Assembly: GCA_022925895.1 (NCBI GenBank)
Contig: JAKSYS010000263.1
Location: 1-64,000, forward strand
Reading direction: 5' to 3'
DNA length: 64,000 bases
DNA from: Fragilaria crotonensis
Taxonomy: Eukaryota; Bacillariophyta; Fragilariophyceae; Fragilariales; Fragilariaceae
The notes under the pieces: generated by a model
What the model saw: only the letters and a program-made list of their open reading frames with translations
Database searches by the model: none
Told to the model about the DNA's origin: nothing
Shown: positions 53,837 through 62,296 of the stretch, piece after piece
Position numbering within the stretch: the stretch's first letter is position 1
Layout: each line of letters begins with the position of its first letter
Made by a program: the position numbers and the translations under genes

Positions 53837-55453
53837 CTACTCAACATCGTCGAGCGAGTTCGATGCATCCTCTTTCGCAAGCTCCCAATCAAGAAACTTA
53901 ATGATCTCTCGGAGCTCCTTCATCTCATCGACCCGGCTGATCGGCATGGAGGCGCTTGGACTGTTCTGCATCTCGCCAAACCTATGCGTGTCAATTGGTA
54001 AACATGGCATGGAGGAACGGCGCATTGGCGATGGCTCAAGCATGCAGGAGATCGTTGAGCCATAATATTGATCCCGTTCCTCTTCAGTAGCAATTATGGC
54101 AGAGAATGGTTCACTGGGCTTAACCATGCCAGAGACCATTGAGACACGAGACTTATCACTTTCGTCTTCGGTCGGGTTTGCATCACGACATAACATGGCC
54201 ATAAACGCCGTAACATTTCCACCGTCCATCCAGGCGTCATTGCCTCCTGGCCCTCCGTACGCGACGGGTTCTATAAAACCAGCAGGATTAGAGCAATCAG
54301 CTCCGAAGGACGACAATAGAGGCACAGAGGACGACGATTGCCCGGGATGGCAGGTTGTCACCTCCGGCAAGGAGAAACGACCTCCCATAATATCTAGAAG
54401 GCTCATTGGAAGTGAAGTGCCCTTCTCTGACACCTCTTCTGACTCCTCTGATCCTTCAACGGGTGGAAACGAGGCGAAGGCAGGCACGGACACGCGGCGA
54501 GGTCCTGCGTGTAGCGGAGGAACCGAGGACAACGATGGTTCATGGTGGCGGGTTGTCGCTTCTCCTTGACGCATCATGCTCCCTTGAAGGCTCATTGCCA
54601 GCGAAGCGCTCTTGTGTAAGTCCTCCGATCCTTGAACGAGAGGAGATGAGGAGAAAGTATGCATGGACATACGGCGAGGTCCTGCGCCCAAGGGCGGAAC
54701 AGAGGACAATGATAGCCCGTGATGGCAGGAAGTAATTTCTCCTTGACGCCCTTCGCTACCATGAAGGCTCATTGGCAACGAAGCGCTCTTTCCTGACTGC
54801 GCTGATCCTTCAACGAGAGATGAGGTAAAAGTAGGCATAGACATGCGGCGAGGTTCTGCAAATAGAGCAGCATTTTGAAGCTGGGCCTGCATCATCAGTC
54901 GTGCTTCAACCTCATGTCGTTGAACTGAGAGGCTACCACTCAAATTTGGGTCCGGCTTGTTCTGAGCGACCAAGGAAGGAAGTGGTGTCAGGACGTAATC
55001 CCCTGAGGCCATGATGTGCTGTTGTTGATGGGCAATCAACTTCTTCAAATCGAGTTTGCTTTGAGCTTTCCACTGTGAAAGAGCCATTCTGTAGCGCCTT
55101 TTCTCATGGACAGCCTCCTCGTCGAATTGCTTTCGGTCGTTGACATCGAGAGCGTTCCATTTGGCCGAGATTTCCTTGGCCATATCGGAAAACCCGAGCT
55201 TGCGTTTTGCCTTAACAAGCTTCGCGCGTTCCGACCTGAAGAAAGATTGTACGCTGTAAGGGAGCGCTTCGGTTTGCGGTTTACTCTCGCGCATGGACAT
55301 GCTACGTTGAAGCTCGGCCACATATTCGAAATATCTCTTGATCATGCGATTCACTCCTATAGTGTCGTTTGAGGACGAATCTAGCTGCAGAACCCTGTCC
55401 ATAGTCTGTATTAGAGGAGCGATTGTTCGTCCTCGTTCCAGCCTTGGTGGCAC
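53837..55453 (-). CDS. HMG-box protein with internal repeats
   Basis: Predicted DNA-binding HMG-box protein, nuclear. 538 codons, intact. The HMG box is at about residues 64-131 (LPYSVQSFFRSERAKLVKAK, GFSDMAKEISAKWNALD, DRKQFDEEAVHEKRRYRMAL), followed by a Gln/His-rich stretch. About residues 200-345 hold three diverged copies of a 55-residue repeat starting PRRMSMPTF / PRRMSMHTF / PRRVSVPAF and containing LPMSL and HHxxSLSSVPPL. The R-R-x-S-x pattern in each is a possible phosphorylation site. The C-terminal part is disordered except for a final helix (EMKELREIIKFLDWELAKED). Diatoms have expanded single-HMG families with such tails. The target genes are unknown. Confidence 0.85.
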   Translation of the reverse strand: MPPRLERGRTIAPLIQTMDRVLQLDSSSNDTIGVNRMIKRYFEYVAELQRSMSMRESKPQTEALPYSVQSFFRSERAKLVKAKRKLGFSDMAKEISAKWNALDVNDRKQFDEEAVHEKRRYRMALSQWKAQSKLDLKKLIAHQQQHIMASGDYVLTPLPSLVAQNKPDPNLSGSLSVQRHEVEARLMMQAQLQNAALFAEPRRMSMPTFTSSLVEGSAQSGKSASLPMSLHGSEGRQGEITSCHHGLSLSSVPPLGAGPRRMSMHTFSSSPLVQGSEDLHKSASLAMSLQGSMMRQGEATTRHHEPSLSSVPPLHAGPRRVSVPAFASFPPVEGSEESEEVSEKGTSLPMSLLDIMGGRFSLPEVTTCHPGQSSSSVPLLSSFGADCSNPAGFIEPVAYGGPGGNDAWMDGGNVTAFMAMLCRDANPTEDESDKSRVSMVSGMVKPSEPFSAIIATEEERDQYYGSTISCMLEPSPMRRSSMPCLPIDTHRFGEMQNSPSASMPISRVDEMKELREIIKFLDWELAKEDASNSLDDVE

Positions 55454-55862
55454 AGCCTCTAATGCGAATGGATGAATTTTTTTCAGATCACGTACGGATA
55501 CTACCAGTAGCTGTGTTCGTTGCTCTATTTTTTTAAAAGAACGGAGAATCCTCAGATCCTTGAGTACTTAGTACTCGATGTACAAGGTATTGTACCAGGT
55601 ACTCCCGAGGTATGACATACTAGTAGTATGGCACTCTATATGCATATTGCGTATATGAATATTCACTCCCGTATACAGACCAAAATGTCGCAATCATCAG
55701 AGAGGATAGGAAATAAGTAATCCTACTATATTATAAATTAATTGTGTGCGTGTGTGCGTGCGTGCGTCCGTCTGTTACGGAGTATGACCACTCTGGGGTA
55801 CTGGATCAAATGAATACTGTCTCATACTCTGAGCATATATGTCATACATGCATACTGGAGTA
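55454..55862. other. Upstream flank of MITE, GTAC and GTGCGTGCG repeats
   Basis: 55560-55640 is GTAC-rich. 55743-55770 is a GTGTGCGTGCG simple repeat. 55769-55803 is the left copy of a 35-bp direct repeat whose second copy lies just beyond the MITE (56685-56719). Confidence 0.6.
55769..55803 (+). repeat. 35-bp direct repeat, left copy
   Basis: The sequence starting CGTCTGTTACGGAGTATGAC and ending GGGGTACTG is identical at 56685-56719. The two copies bracket the Stowaway-like MITE. Confidence 0.85.
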
Positions 55863-56629
55863 CTCCCTCCGTCCGAATATAGTAGTCCCACTTAAACTTT
55901 CAGTCGAGAAAATTCTGGCATTTCACTGAAACGTCATGTCATTTGGATTGCTCGAAATGAACACTATCGATCCATGTATAACATCAAATGCATGCGTTTT
56001 GATCTGAATGTTCGAAATTGAGTTTTCAGGTCGCAATTTTCTAAATAAATTTTTCTTAAGGCTATAACTCGCGCAGATGACCTTCCCCGTCCCGAAGCTT
56101 CCGTTACGACTTTTTCAACTATGCATGAGGAACACAAAACGTACTGGGGGCTAAACATAATAAATCGTTTCCAGAACGCTGTCACACCTGAAAGGTTGCA
56201 GTCCTGACGGTAGTTTTGCTTGAAGTCATTAACGGTCGTTGTTCATGGCTTTTTATGTGCTTACCAAATCAATATCACGCCATATAGGAAGGACTAACGG
56301 AAAATGTCTAATTAAAAATCGTGTCTCGAATTGCAAGGACACTTTTCCTCATACAAGGCTCATTCAAAACTTTATGTAACTATTAGTGTCATTCGTTTTG
56401 AATACTGTTCCGTTTCCGTGTGTTTCATTCTACATGACCTATGGAAAGTCAATTAGGCGGAATTTTTTGTCACAATGCGGAAATTTCTCTAAGTAGTGTC
56501 GGTTGAGAGAGCGCATGCCTCGCCAAATCGTAGAAACATACCAGGAGCGTACGTCCAAATGACTGAAAGACACCGGATGGGAACCCCTTTAAAATATTAG
56601 TCGGGACTACTATATTCGGACGGAGGGAG
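55863..56629. mobile_element. Stowaway-like MITE (Tc1/mariner), 767 bp
   Basis: A perfect 27-bp terminal inverted repeat starting CTCCCTCCGTCCGAATATAG, flanked by TA on both sides (55861-55862, 56630-56631). CTCCCTCCGT with TA duplication is the signature of Stowaway-type MITEs well known in plants. The interior has TTCTGGCATTTCACTGAAAC, which is shared with the elements at 19722 and 58791, so the families are related. It encodes no transposase. Confidence 0.9.
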
Positions 56630-56684
56630 TACTCCGTAAGCGATGTCGGTAAGATTTGCATATACGTAGTTGCGTCAGTGCGTG

Positions 56685-56719
56685 CGTCTGTTACGGAGTA
56701 TGACCACTCTGGGGTACTG
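56685..56719 (+). repeat. 35-bp direct repeat, right copy
   Basis: Exact copy of 55769-55803, 55 bp beyond the right end of the MITE. Confidence 0.85.
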
Positions 56720-58635
56720 CACTACTTGCGTATAGTACTGAACTGTACAAACAGTACACACAACCGTGCACAACCCATACCGTACACGTATTCCAAAAGT
56801 CCGACCAATTGGGAGGTACCCACTAGTAGGTAATAAATGTTAAACTCGGAATACCTACACTCTTTATGTCAAGTCCTTTGACAGGTGTCATTGAGACTTG
56901 ACGCCGATTTGTCCGGTAAACACGTCCTACATTGGTCGAATACTACGACGCGTCTCTCCATTCCGACCATATCGTTGGCTCTTACCCGGAATCCATCAGT
57001 CGCATGGGGTAATCCAGAGTTCATAAATGTGATACAAATGGAGATCATATTCAGAATCTTATCTTGGATATTTCAGTGCTATCAATTTTGAGTGAATTCC
57101 TGAGCACTATGAACAATATCACACTCTCCTCCAGAGTCCAGAGCACTCGACGTGTGTCTCGTATCTCCAGACAAAAATCCACTTTCCGATTTTGTGCGAC
57201 ATGACTGTTCTCCCTCCAGATCCTGCCAACACTGTTTTAATTATTCTGTGATGCTCAAGGACATCAGAAACTCAGCGTTGTCAGATGGTAATGTTTGTGC
57301 CGCGCTTATCATAGTATTGAGCGATCCCTAAATCTCCGCGATACAAAAGCACATTTTGTCGATTGGAAATGTCATCAGGACACTGTCCATGTTTAGATTT
57401 ATGCGCCGCACATGGAAAAATGTGCTTTTGCGAGTGTGATTGCTTCCAAGGGCAACAACGTTTCCGTTGTGAAAACGAGAAGGCGAATCTGTAGTGAATC
57501 TGCTTCGAAATCAGGACTGCATGTGCAGAAATTGCGAAACACAAGACCCATCCTGCACTAACCACGTACGGTGAAAGTTTTGACCATCGTGAAACGGAAA
57601 GATTCTAATCACAGTATTCAACAAGCAAACCAGCCTTTCTTGACACACAACGAACATAATAGTAGTGACAGGTTTCTCTTGAACAGCAGTCAAGCAGCTC
57701 TTCGCACAAATACTAGAACTGTCTTGTTAGCTAATGACAATTGAGATGGCATTGACACAATTAAAGAATAGGATTGTTGTGCATTCCACCAAGTACAGAA
57801 ATACCTATCTACTTGAAGAAGCAACTTCAGAAGCCAGCCCATGCAACATTGTTTATGCCCGTGCTGCATCTTTGTCTGTCACTGCAAGATACAGCAACTC
57901 ACAGTTCACCACTGTACACCACCAACAATTGGAAGAGAGGATTACAAGTCTCCCTTTGAGTTGTTAACAAGGTGTGAAGTCACTCCAAATCTGTATCTTT
58001 TTCAAGCTTGTGGATGTTGTGTGTTTGTCCTCGGCAAGAAATTGCACTCTGGCAAGCATCTGCCTAAGTGGGAGGTCAGATGGCGTATCTCCAAGAAGTG
58101 GAGTCTCAGAAGGTGGTATGAACTTTCCTGACAAGGACTCCATTGCAGCCCTGTCCAAGAGTAAAAGTCTGACTCGGCAAGGTTGAGAATAGAGGAGGCC
58201 AAGGGGCGGAATTGGCACTCAGATCGAGCGACGGACACTACTTAAGGGATTCAAAAATGCCTTTAGCTGATGGAACCACGTCCTCTGATGGATTAGCAAA
58301 ATGTTGACATGTTAACCTTCTCACACAGCTTCCGCTTGTATTGGTCCAAAAATAAGCTCCTCGTATCTTTCTATTATTTTTTTCGCCGTTAATTCTTGAC
58401 GAGGGGGACGGCATTTCTTTTATGAATAGGAGTGTGAAGCGTGAAAGTATCGTGATAATGCAATCGGTGGTTCATTTGTCATAGTTGGGTTGATTATGTT
58501 ACATGTTCAATGGATTGTCAGCATTGGACATCGAGTGTGATTGTGATGGGTGATGAACACATCGAATCTGTCAACATAAATGGCGGATGGGGTATGATGG
58601 TGTTATGGTGTACCTGCACATGATACACGTGATAC
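56720..58635. other. Intergenic, no supported gene
   Basis: About 1.9 kb. Short frames on both strands (57281-57565 minus, 57734-57967 plus, 57964-58218 minus) show no family resemblance. 57740-58250 has a reasonably balanced composition and may be old coding or transposon DNA. 58600-58643 leads into a GTGATAC microsatellite. Confidence 0.4.
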
Positions 58636-58643
58636 GTGATACG

Positions 58644-59641
58644 CAGGCCACTTTAATAGTGGCATTTTCTGGGAAAAACCACTATTAACCACTATTAACC
58701 TTTCTGGTGGCGCCACTATTAACGATTTTTTTTACGTAGAATCCATACTACGGCGCATTTGCACGCCTTAACTTTAGTAGTACAGTACTACCGTATTTCT
58801 CGGAATTTTGTACCCCACGGATTCCTGTACCCTTCACCGAAAATCAATAAACATTCTTGACCCACTCGACTCAAAAAAGTGAGCCCTTTTAGAACCTTTT
58901 GAAGAGCAAATTCTGGCATATCGCTGAAACGTCAGGTCATTTGAATTCTTCGTGACGAAACCTATATTTACATGTATAACTTCAATGATCAAGTGATGTG
59001 TTTAAATCTTTGTTTTCAAGTTTTTCACTGGGTTGCGCATTGGTTTTTTTTCCTCGGTGACCTGTACCCTTCGGACATTTTTGATGTACATTTGGGGGGT
59101 ACAAAATACCGAGAAATACGGTAGTACATAGTACACACTTCATTGATCCTGACTCCGAACAAGAGCAGAAGACACTGTTCAATGAAGGCCATGCCATTGC
59201 ATATGGCCTCACAGTATGTGAGCAAGTGGATGCACAGACAGCACAGTCAGTAGTTTCAGTTTCACATCAATTCTGTTTACATTTCAGTCATGATGTGAAG
59301 ACTTTGAGTGGAGGCTTCTTAGCCACTGCATTGTTTCCAGGGACATCATTTGTTGAGAGTGACTTCTCTGAAGTAAAGTGAAGAATGATTGCTGAACTGG
59401 TCTTAAAAACTTTCTTTTGGTGGATGGCATTCTGCATTCTACTACATTCCAAGCAGTTTACAATGCTTCAATCCAGCGTATTCCTACTGTATTCTACTAC
59501 TTGTACCTGTGGCTCCTACTGTAGTAGTGTTTCTGGTGTACACTGGCACGTGACCACTATTAGCCACTATTAACTTTCTGACGGCGCCACTATTAGCTTA
59601 ATAGTGGTAATAGTGGCGTCCGCCACTATTAAAGTGGCCTG
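58644..59641. mobile_element. hAT-like element with decayed transposase, containing a nested MITE
   Basis: A 20-bp terminal inverted repeat CAGGCCACTTTAATAGTGGC starts at 58644 and returns inverted at the right end (59641). CAGG ends are typical of hAT elements. The 8 bp on each side are GTGATACG, the right length for a hAT target duplication, but both flanks are GTGATAC microsatellite, so the match is weak evidence. Subterminal CCACTATTA/TAATAGTGG words repeat at both ends. Inside, 59140-59510 decodes in broken frames to GGFLATALFPGTSFVESDFSEVK and related words, matching the C-terminal ESDFS segment of hAT-like transposases. A TA-flanked MITE (58791-59121) lies within. Confidence 0.75.
58791..59121. 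mobile_element. 331-bp TA-flanked MITE nested in the hAT-like element
   Basis: Terminal inverted repeats CCGTATTTCTCGGAATTTTG (left) and the matching right end (one mismatch over 26 bp), with TA on both sides (58789-58790, 59122-59123). The interior matches the truncated copy at 19722 and shares the TTCTGGCAT-CGCTGAAACGTCA stretch with the Stowaway-like MITE at 55863. Confidence 0.88.
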
Positions 59642-59677
59642 GTGATACGTGATACGTGATACGTGATACGTGATACT

Positions 59678-59925
59678 TGCTACTAGTACTTGCTACTAGT
59701 ACTTGCTACTAGTACTTGCTACTAGTACTTGCTACTAGTACTTGCTACTAGTACTTGCTACTAGTACTTGCTTCTAGTACTTGCTACTAGTACTTGCTAC
59801 TAGTACTTGCTACTAGTACTTGCTACTAGTACTTGCTACTAGTACTTGCTACTAGTACTTGCTACTTGCTACTTGCTACTTGTACTTGTTACTTGATACT
59901 TGATACTTGATACTTGATACAGCCC
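59678..59925. repeat. 13-bp minisatellite TTGCTACTAGTAC
   Basis: About 14 tandem copies of TTGCTACTAGTAC (one with TTGCTTCTAGTAC) from 59678 to about 59865, then the shorter TTGCTAC and TTGATAC units to about 59925. Preceded by a five-unit GTGATAC microsatellite (59642-59676). The unit contains the CTAGTAC word that is common at gene borders here. Confidence 0.93.
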
Positions 59926-60332
59926 ACACCATACACAAATACACTACTAGGAGTACACCATACGCAGACCATAGACCATCGTATGCATAAAATGTGTATT
60001 CATTATTACCATATATACTTGGACCTTGTACCAGGTACTACAAAATTGTAATGGAGTTGCAGTACGAAATACCTGTACGAGTACCTGCTCCCCCTACATT
60101 AGAAGACTCCGGAGTAAAATCGGAGTGTTTTTTATCACACACCCTGTCTTTCTGTATTTTTACGCAGTCTGAAGTTGAAGGTCGAATTGCTGGCAGAACA
60201 CGAACAACCACATACTTGACACTTGACATGCATTTGTCGGTATTGCTGTAGTCCCTGATAAAGAGTCTTATCTTAGGAGAAGTACTCCAATATTTTGCAT
60301 TCAATATTGCTTCACAAGAACAAAACGGTGCC
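59926..60332. other. Upstream region of the FTO gene
   Basis: GTAC words at 59945-60085 (GGAGTACACC, CCAGGTACTAC). No other gene is seen. Confidence 0.4.
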
Positions 60333-61868
60333 ATGGCTAGAAGCAAAACGACTGATAAGCTCAAGAAGAAACCTGAAAAGGGTGAAAACAACCCAACAGA
60401 GACACAACATCACTCACTCGTTGCTCAGCTTCGGCGTGAAAGGGGAACAGCTGATTCCACTCCGCTCCCCCCTCCCTACGAACGAACGTCCCAGTCCTCA
60501 CTCACACCGACCGACGAGCACTTTCAAGAATGTTTGAAAACGTCGTACCAAGGATTTGTATACCAAACTCCGGATGAGCTGGAGGACTCGTTGCACACCG
60601 CCTTTGAAAAGTGCTTTCAAGATCTTGAAGAACTGTATCTTTATGATGCAGTTCAAGCCGGGGGTCAGCGTGTTTCTCGCACTTTTGTACGAAGGTGTCT
60701 GATCGGTGAGCCAGGTTCAACGTACAAGTATTTGGGCTTGCGCCTTTTCTCGCATCCGTGGTCGTTATCATCGTCGTCGTCGATTGTTAAGGAAGGGTCA
60801 AAAAGTGCCAACCTGGTCGCGTTGGGATACACGAAGCAGCATGCACGAGCCCTAATTCAAATGGGAAAATTAAATCGAATCCTGGTGCAGAAAACTAAAG
60901 AGCAACTGCAAAGTCTTTCGGAAAAGGGCAAAGTGTTGGGATCATGTGAATTCACGTTAACTCTTGTTAATCGAATGGAGCCATCCTCTCAGAAGAAGGA
61001 TCTTAAACGAGATCCCATCTTGCAGAACAAGACATCCGTCAGCTGGCACAAGGATTCTGGCTTGATGGACTTCTCATCGATTGCCGTTTATCACAAACTA
61101 ATTGGGGACGATGTCGCACGCACAAAACCATGGCGAGTTGCTCTTCGTGTAGCGTCGCCGTCATCGAAAACACCGGCACTAGAAGTTCCGCTTCCATCCG
61201 GAGCGCTATACTATCTCCTGACGATTTCAACCACCAGCACGAGCACGCCGTCCTGTCAGGCGCAACGCAGCTCCGATACTCCAGCACCCATCGAGTTGCC
61301 CGTGGACAAACGTGGGAATCCGTCAAAGTCAGATGTCAATCCATACTTGAAAGTAATCAGCCTGTCGCGTCAGCTGGCAGCGGGCAAAACAGGTTCGGGC
61401 CAAGCAGCAGCTGTGGACTGAGTTGGAATTCGAATGGATACGGCAATGGTGCATTCAAGGTGCATGCCGAATTGCATCCTACTGGCATGGTCCGTTAAAA
61501 TATCTTGAGGAGTGTTGGAAGAGCCTGAATACCATGACCTTGACTGTGTTAAACGACCTCAAAAACGGCTCGCCTGAAGAAGACCTGTACGATGTTATGA
61601 TCGAATCCTACCAAGAACGGATTGCTCTGCGTGAAAGTGGGAAGTGCGGTTGCGAGACCCACTATATGCCACAATGGATGCCGAAGCAAAGCCCATGACA
61701 TGCGAATCCTGTCCAACAACTCTGGCGGAGCTCAATTCGACTCTAGCTAATCTCCGTACGTGGATGAAGCGCAAATTCGCTGGTGGAAAAACCAAGAAGG
61801 AGAAACGAAAGGTCGCATCTAACTGGGAAGCGATGAAGAAGTCCGAAAAGAAGCACAAGCATTCATAA
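60333..61868 (+). CDS. FTO: FTO-type 2-oxoglutarate/Fe(II) RNA demethylase
   Basis: FTO removes N6-methyl groups from adenosine in RNA (m6A, m6Am), using Fe(II) and 2-oxoglutarate. The start is the first ATG (MARSKTTDKLKKK). The N-terminal catalytic-domain region carries FVYQTPDELEDSLHTAFEKC, VSRTFVRRCLIGEPG, TYKYLGLRLFSHPW and the Fe(II) HxD pair in VSWHKDSGLMDFSSIAVY (H239, D241). After a one-base shift near 61220, LDDFNHQHEHAVLSGATQLR supplies the third His, and the RYSSTHRV stretch the 2-oxoglutarate-binding arginines. After another shift near 61415 the helical C-terminal domain follows (ELEFEWIRQWCIQGACR, LKYLEECWKSLNTMTLTVLN, RIALRESGKCGCE). A last shift near 61660 leads to TLAELNSTLANLRTWMKRKF and a Lys-rich end. 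All catalytic residues are present once frames are joined. FTO is known only from vertebrates and some algae. Confidence 0.92.
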
Positions 61869-61877
61869 CCCCCGACA

Positions 61878-61969
61878 TTTTTGTCCTAGCGGGTAGGACA
61901 AAAAACAAAATGATTTTCGGATCGCCGAATCCATTTTGTCCTCTGGCGGATTTAGCAATAGGACAAAAA
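61878..61969. repeat. Nested short inverted repeats
   Basis: TTTTTGTCCTA (61878-61888) pairs both with TAGGACAAAAA five bases on and with a second TAGGACAAAAA at 61959-61969. Inside lie ACAAAATG/CATTTTGT and CGGATCGCCG. It sits 10 bp after the FTO stop, so it may serve as a 3' hairpin, or be a very short palindromic element. Confidence 0.6.
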
Positions 61970-62296
61970 GTAACCTTATAACCACGGGTTAATCAAGTTT
62001 AACACGAAGAACACCGTGTTGACCATGATCTGATCACACCATTCTTCATGGCTTACTCGCTCAGTGTCACGGATCGTTTCACAACAACCAAACGCACCTC
62101 CGGGGTACACTTGTTTATGCGTATGCAATCCAGTTTTGACGTTGAATGACGGGTTGGTACGTTATGACAGTATCATGGCATGGTCGTTGAGACAATTTTC
62201 GGTGATGAACACGACCTGAACCTTTGTTACAATGCGAGTTCTTTACTACTCGCATTTCCTTGCAAATTCCATTGCAAATGAAACAGCAACTTCATC
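61970..62296. other. Intergenic spacer
   Basis: About 330 bp between the hairpin region and the transposase-like frame. No feature is recognised. Confidence 0.4.
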
